Of a stretch of DNA of 64,000 nt, positions 60,185 through 64,000 are shown one piece after another; the first letter of the stretch is position 1; each line of letters opens with the position of its first letter. This DNA is from Sanyastnella coralliicola (GTDB lineage: Bacteria; Bacteroidota; Bacteroidia; Flavobacteriales_D; Sanyastnellaceae). A program made the position numbers and the translations under genes. Location: assembly GCF_030845195.1 (NCBI RefSeq), contig NZ_CP132543.1, positions 186,001 through 250,000 of the forward strand, read 5' to 3'. The notes beneath the pieces are model-generated. The model was not told the DNA's origin and ran no database searches. It worked only from the letters and a program-made list of their open reading frames with translations.

Positions 60185-60450
60185 AAGACCTAAAAGAAAA
60201 GATCGAACACTCGCTTGAAGAACTTCGTCCATTCCTTCGTGGAGATGGAGGAGATATCTCACTCGTTGAAGTCACAGACGACCTTCGCGTACTAGTAGAG
60301 CTTCATGGTGCCTGTTCGAACTGTTCAATGAGCATGATGACGATGAAGGCAGGAGTTGAGGAGGCAATCCGATCAGTTGCTCCAGAAGTGAAGTCGGTAG
60401 AAGCGATCAACCTGCCAGATCCTGAGACGGCTACACCGTTTGGGAAGTAA
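60181..60450 (+). CDS. NifU-like Fe-S scaffold protein
   Basis: An 89-residue protein equal to the NifU C-terminal domain. L-R-G-D-G-G-D-I-S-L is the opening hallmark, and G-A-C-S-N-C-S-M the C-x-x-C site that holds a cluster shared by two subunits. Coupled to mrp by a 4-nt overlap: together a small Fe-S assembly and delivery unit. Its 3' end overlaps the convergent DUF4328 gene by 20 nt. Confidence 0.93.
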   Translation: MKDLKEKIEHSLEELRPFLRGDGGDISLVEVTDDLRVLVELHGACSNCSMSMMTMKAGVEEAIRSVAPEVKSVEAINLPDPETATPFGK

Positions 60451-61204
60451 GTCGCTCACGATCCTGTTCCCAAAGCATCTTTTCTAGTCCTGAGACTTTA
60501 TTGACCACCATTCCGGCGGCGATACATCCGAATAGACCTTGAATTACTGAGGATATTATCCCGAGTATGGAGAGGGTTTTAAGACGGTTGTAATAGACGT
60601 CTTCGTAAATCCAGATGGGCGACTCCATGTCAATGCCGACGTAGGTGATGTATATGCTGTAGGCTACAATAGAAGAGACCAGGATTGACCCGCCTATGTA
60701 CACTACCCACCATAAGGTGATCACAGCGTCGGATTCTTTGAGGCGTTCATTGATATTCAGGTTGTCTTGAGTTTCCTTCCAGATTCTTCTCATCAAGAGA
60801 TAGGGAAGAAAAAGATTGAGGATAGGAACAAACCAAGACCATGCGCAAGCAGCATTCGTGTATGGAAGTGTAGACTGTGCGACTTGCTCAATGTTGTAAT
60901 AAGCTCGCCTCATCCACATAATCCAGAATACGATGAGTAGAATCGATGCAATCATAGACAAAGGACTTGTCAGAAGATCAATCGCATTCCACAACTCGGC
61001 ATTACTGTTTTCAGCATAGCGCTGAGAGAATTCACTTATGTTCTCAGATTCAGAAAGAGCAATGTACTCTGCCACTCCCGGTAACAGCGCAACAAGCTGC
61101 AGCGCCCCGTAGACATACAGAACAGTAATTACCGATTTCGCACGCTGGGCGTTTTCCCGAAGTCTTTTTTCTTGGAACCCATCGTCAATGATTTCTAAAC
61201 TCAC
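60431..61204 (-). CDS. DUF4328 family membrane protein
   Basis: A 257-residue protein with four to five membrane helices. A-C-A-W-S-W-F-V-P-I-L-N-L-F-L-P (about 118-133) is the DUF4328 hallmark. Function unknown. The start overlaps the secreted esterase gene by 4 nt, so they share a transcript. Confidence 0.82.
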   Translation of the reverse strand: MSLEIIDDGFQEKRLRENAQRAKSVITVLYVYGALQLVALLPGVAEYIALSESENISEFSQRYAENSNAELWNAIDLLTSPLSMIASILLIVFWIMWMRRAYYNIEQVAQSTLPYTNAACAWSWFVPILNLFLPYLLMRRIWKETQDNLNINERLKESDAVITLWWVVYIGGSILVSSIVAYSIYITYVGIDMESPIWIYEDVYYNRLKTLSILGIISSVIQGLFGCIAAGMVVNKVSGLEKMLWEQDRERLTSQTV

Positions 61205-62451
61205 TGAATAATCACCTTGCGATGGATAGCTTGATCATCTGCAACAACCACAAAAGTGTAGGTTCCAGCAGGGAGGCCACTCAGTTCTTTCGTGAGAATC
61301 GCGCGATCAATGCGCTGCTCATCAACCAACTGACCGAGGTTGTTATAGATCTGGAGGTTCTTCCCTTCCAAGCCTGGTACTTCGATGTTGACGATGTCAT
61401 TTACCGGATTCGGAAATACTCGGAATGAGTATTGGTTAGTGATCTCTTGCACATTCACGCCTCCAGTTAACTCACGGTATTCACAGTTCAATTCAAATTG
61501 TGGACAAGCTAAGTGTCCTAAGAAGCTCGCTGTGAATGAGCGTGTAGTGTCATAGTACGCCTCATTTTCTACGTGCGGAACGTGTCCTTGACCTTCATAG
61601 ATTTCAAAGCAGTGGAGGAGTCCTTTTTCTTCTGCCGCTTCATGCACAGATGAACTACCATCAACTTCTACTACGTCGATGGCTCCGAATAGCTGAAGTA
61701 CGTCGCTTCCGAATGGCACAACTGTATCACCCGTTCCGTGAAGACTCAATACTGGAACATCATTCTGGTCGATGTATGCAGTGTCAGCCAATGCTCCTGC
61801 GATATTCACGATACCATGGATCTCAGAAGAGTATCCTTCGTTTCCACTTTCTCCTTCAACGCCTCCACCGAGACCAGGCAAGGTCTGATCCACAACTGCT
61901 GGGATTTCAGAAACGTCGTCTAGGTAAGCGTTGTGAAGCGCCACGAATCCACCGGCACTCACACCTAACATGTAGATGCGGTCTGGGTCAATACCATATT
62001 GATTTCCATTTTCTGCTACGTCTTTGCGGAAGTAACGAACCGCTGCTTTGCCATCGTGGAAACCACGAACTACAGCACTCGTTGCACTGATTTCAATATC
62101 TTGAAGCAAGCTGATTCCCAAACGGTAGTTGATCGAAGCAACTACGTAGCCCATTTTTGTGAGGTCTTCACTAATTGGAACGACATCCACTTCGTCTTTG
62201 CTACCAGCAATGAAAGACCCACCGTGCACCACGATAACGAGGGGGCGAAGCGCTTCTGTATCACCGTTTGGAGTGTAGACATCCAATAGGAGTTCTTGGC
62301 TAACGCCGGTACTATTGATGTTTTCACCGTAAACAATGTCTTCTACTTCTGTAAATTCTTCAAATACAAAGTTGAAGTAACGATCGCCGTCACATTGTCC
62401 GTAAGTCAAGGCTGGCGCAAGGAATAGCGCAAAGAGGAATAGTTTTCTCAT
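61201..62451 (-). CDS. Secreted alpha/beta-hydrolase (carboxylesterase-like) with T9SS type A tail
   Basis: A 416-residue exported enzyme. The signal peptide (1-19, M-R-K-L-F-L-F...Y-G-Q) sets the start at 62451; the longer frame to 62514 adds nothing. H-G-G-S-F (oxyanion), G-V-S-A-G-G (nucleophile Ser), D in H-G-T-G-D-T and H in G-Q-G-H-V-P-H complete the esterase triad. The last ~75 residues (R-V-F-P-N-P-V) are a type A T9SS sorting domain. It probably degrades ester-linked matter outside the cell. Confidence 0.88.
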   Translation of the reverse strand: MRKLFLFALFLAPALTYGQCDGDRYFNFVFEEFTEVEDIVYGENINSTGVSQELLLDVYTPNGDTEALRPLVIVVHGGSFIAGSKDEVDVVPISEDLTKMGYVVASINYRLGISLLQDIEISATSAVVRGFHDGKAAVRYFRKDVAENGNQYGIDPDRIYMLGVSAGGFVALHNAYLDDVSEIPAVVDQTLPGLGGGVEGESGNEGYSSEIHGIVNIAGALADTAYIDQNDVPVLSLHGTGDTVVPFGSDVLQLFGAIDVVEVDGSSSVHEAAEEKGLLHCFEIYEGQGHVPHVENEAYYDTTRSFTASFLGHLACPQFELNCEYRELTGGVNVQEITNQYSFRVFPNPVNDIVNIEVPGLEGKNLQIYNNLGQLVDEQRIDRAILTKELSGLPAGTYTFVVVADDQAIHRKVIIQ

Positions 62452-62549
62452 GGTCGTGTTCTCGTGAGGTGGTAAGATACAACTTCGAACATTAACACGC
62501 TCGACTTGTTCCACTGACGCAAGTCAACTCATGGCACGTCCATTTTGAG

Positions 62550-62557
62550 TAAGTTTG
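62550..62557 (+). promoter_or_regulatory. -7 box of the ferredoxin reductase operon
   Basis: TAAGTTTG matches TAnnTTTG and ends 16 nt before the ATG at 62574. Confidence 0.55.
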
Positions 62558-62573
62558 CCCAAATTTTGAGAGA

Positions 62574-63578
62574 ATGATCGAAACAGATATCCTGATCATT
62601 GGTGCAGGTCCAGTAGGACTGTTCACGGTGTTCGAAGCGGGATTGCTGAAATTGCGTTGTCATTTGATTGACGCACTACCACAACCAGGTGGACAATGTG
62701 CTGAGATCTATCCGAAGAAACCTATCTACGATATTCCTGCGTTCCCGGAAGTATTGGCCGGCGACCTTGTAGATAACCTCATGAGACAAATTGAACCGTT
62801 CAAGCCAGGGTTTACCCTCGGAGAGCGGGCAGATCAAATTGAAGAAACAGAGGATGGCCACTTCATCGTGACAACGAATCGTGGAACAGTTCACAAGGCT
62901 CCAGTAATTGCTATTGCAGCAGGACTTGGAAGCTTTGAGCCACGTAAACCACCTGTTCCAAACCTTGCTGATTTCGAGGATAAAGGAGTAGAGTACATCA
63001 TCAAGGATCCTAACTTCTACAAAGGAAAGAAGGTGGTGATCTCTGGAGGTGGAGATTCAGCTCTTGACTGGACGATCTTCTTAGCTGAAGGTGTTGCATC
63101 TGAAGTAACGATGATTCACCGACGCAACTCATTCCGTGGTCACCCTGATAGCGTGCAGAAAGTTCTTGATATGGCTGGTGCTGGCAAGATCAATCTGATG
63201 ACTGAAGCAGAGGTAGTTGGTATCGATGGAGATGCTCACGTGGAAGGTGTTGTTGTGAAGACGAAAGAAGGTGAGAAGAAGATTGGTACTGATCACTGGG
63301 TTCCTTTGTTCGGGCTATCGCCGAAACTAGGTCCGATTGCCGACTGGAAGTTGAACATCTCTAAAAATGCCATCGAGGTGAATACCTTCGATTACAGCAC
63401 GAACGTTCCTGGAATCTACGCGATTGGAGACATCAATACTTACCCAGGTAAGTTGAAGTTGATCCTGTGTGGTTTCCACGAGGCGACGTTGATGGTGCAG
63501 TCTGCATTCAAGCGTATCTACCCAGATAAGAACTACGTACTGAAGTACACTACCGTAAACGGTGTTAACGGATTCTAG
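62574..63578 (+). CDS. Ferredoxin--NADP+ reductase (thioredoxin-reductase type)
   Basis: A 334-residue flavoprotein. The FAD-binding I-I-G-A-G-P-V-G-L is near residue 7, and the NADPH-binding I-S-G-G-G-D-S-A-L-D-W near 155. It lacks the C-x-x-C of thioredoxin reductase, as expected for the YumC-type ferredoxin reductase. A ferredoxin gene follows 2 nt later, which supports the call: NADPH electrons to ferredoxin. Confidence 0.9.
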   Translation: MIETDILIIGAGPVGLFTVFEAGLLKLRCHLIDALPQPGGQCAEIYPKKPIYDIPAFPEVLAGDLVDNLMRQIEPFKPGFTLGERADQIEETEDGHFIVTTNRGTVHKAPVIAIAAGLGSFEPRKPPVPNLADFEDKGVEYIIKDPNFYKGKKVVISGGGDSALDWTIFLAEGVASEVTMIHRRNSFRGHPDSVQKVLDMAGAGKINLMTEAEVVGIDGDAHVEGVVVKTKEGEKKIGTDHWVPLFGLSPKLGPIADWKLNISKNAIEVNTFDYSTNVPGIYAIGDINTYPGKLKLILCGFHEATLMVQSAFKRIYPDKNYVLKYTTVNGVNGF

Positions 63579-63580
63579 AT

Positions 63581-63904
63581 ATGAGTATCATCAAAGTAAC
63601 GGTCGTCGATCGTGACGGCACATCTCATGAGCTAGAAGCCCCAACAGATATGGGAATGAACATGATGGAGTTGTGCAAAAGCTACGAACTCCCGGTAGAA
63701 GGAACATGCGGCGGAATGGCCATGTGTGCTTCTTGCCACATGTACATCCAGTCTGATCACGAACTTCCTGAAATGTCTGAAGATGAAGAAGCCATGCTAG
63801 ATTCAGCATTCTTCGTTGAAGACAATAGCCGCTTAGGATGTCAAATCCATCTTGCAGATGATATGGATGGGTTGACGGTGAAGTTGGCGGAGGTAGGAGA
63901 CTAG
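63581..63904 (+). CDS. [2Fe-2S] ferredoxin (adrenodoxin type)
   Basis: A 107-residue ferredoxin. Cys ligands are in T-C-G-G-M-A-M-C-A-S-C, with the fourth in G-C-Q-I near 87, the spacing of vertebrate-type/ISC ferredoxins. It is the electron partner of the reductase 2 nt upstream. Heptad array units start at its stop codon. Confidence 0.92.
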   Translation: MSIIKVTVVDRDGTSHELEAPTDMGMNMMELCKSYELPVEGTCGGMAMCASCHMYIQSDHELPEMSEDEEAMLDSAFFVEDNSRLGCQIHLADDMDGLTVKLAEVGD

Positions 63905-63940
63905 GAATCTAGGCCTAAGGCATATGGCTTAAGGCTTATG
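63900..63940. repeat. Heptad array (6 units) after the ferredoxin gene
   Basis: ACTAGGA, ATCTAGG, CCTAAGG, CATATGG, CTTAAGG, CTTATG. The reverse complement gives CATAAGC, CTTAAGC, CATATGC, CTTAGGC, almost the set at 44069-44103. Confidence 0.8.
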
Positions 63941-63982
63941 TTTGGTTCTGGTTATTGCTCTTGTGATACGTAATTGACTGTT

Positions 63983-64000
63983 ATGACCGAACGTATTGCA
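63983..64000 (+). CDS. Possible start of a further gene, truncated
   Basis: An ATG at 63983 opens a frame (M-T-E-R-I-A) that runs off the window. Six codons cannot show more. Confidence 0.3.

Noticed and set aside
1-64000. Insertion sequences, prophage or defence islands
   Set aside because: No transposase, integrase, phage or nuclease-type defence gene was found in any accepted gene.

Overview
The window reads as a chromosomal stretch of a free-living, probably marine member of the Bacteroidota, most likely Flavobacteriales (Cryomorphaceae/Schleiferiaceae-like). This is inferred from several secreted proteins with type IX secretion (T9SS) C-terminal sorting domains, an LpxC-FabZ fusion, TAnnTTTG -7 promoter boxes, and the MoxR/DUF58/DUF4350/DUF4129/SpoIIM gene block. 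No phage, plasmid, transposase or CRISPR array was found. The gene content is mostly housekeeping, densely packed, with many 1-33 nt overlaps.

Layout. 1-4.5 kb: a partial gene, a secreted cytochrome c/copper-monooxygenase-like protein, an orphan histidine kinase and gpmI. 4.6-8.3 kb (minus): two tandem paralogous secreted proteins with gliding/T9SS type B ends. 8.5-12.8 kb: an ABC ATPase, asnS, rpoN and a PAP2-like membrane protein. 12.8-18.8 kb: outer-membrane protein and galE, then a receiver-like protein next to an Hpt protein, a DUF4301 protein and a secreted T9SS protein. 18.9-22.8 kb (minus): lpxD, lpxC-fabZ, lpxA and an ABC ATPase (lipid A). 22.9-31 kb: the MoxR/DUF58 block with three RDD proteins. 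31-34.3 kb: aroB, tRNA-Phe, and an ECF sigma/anti-sigma-like/DUF4097 cassette. 34.6-43.7 kb: one 9.1-kb gene for a giant repetitive secreted protein. 43.7-44.1 kb: an intergenic pile-up of short repeats. 44.1-48.3 kb: hemJ, thioesterase, glycosyltransferase 9, tatD, ansA, tRNA-Ser. 48.4-51.9 kb: an ExbB/ExbD energy-transduction operon with unusually long ExbD proteins. 51.9-58.9 kb: dehydrogenase, mgtE, a YfcC-type carrier, tadA, glycosyltransferase, trmB and an alkyltransferase-like protein. 59-64 kb: Mrp and NifU-like Fe-S proteins, a DUF4328 protein, a secreted esterase, and a ferredoxin reductase/ferredoxin pair.

The most striking signals are not genes. (1) The exact 13-mer CGCTAGCGCGGAA occurs eight times; its extended form TTCCGC-TAGC-GCGGAA is an inverted repeat. 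It lies in several reading frames, at a stop codon and in one non-coding site, and seven of eight copies point the same way, so a DNA-level role is likely. (2) Intergenic arrays of degenerate 7-bp units recur at five places. (3) At least seven genes have a -7 box only 4-6 nt before the start codon, which implies leaderless mRNAs. (4) The giant protein has unrelated domains nested inside its repeat modules. All counts are by eye from the sequence; no database search was possible.
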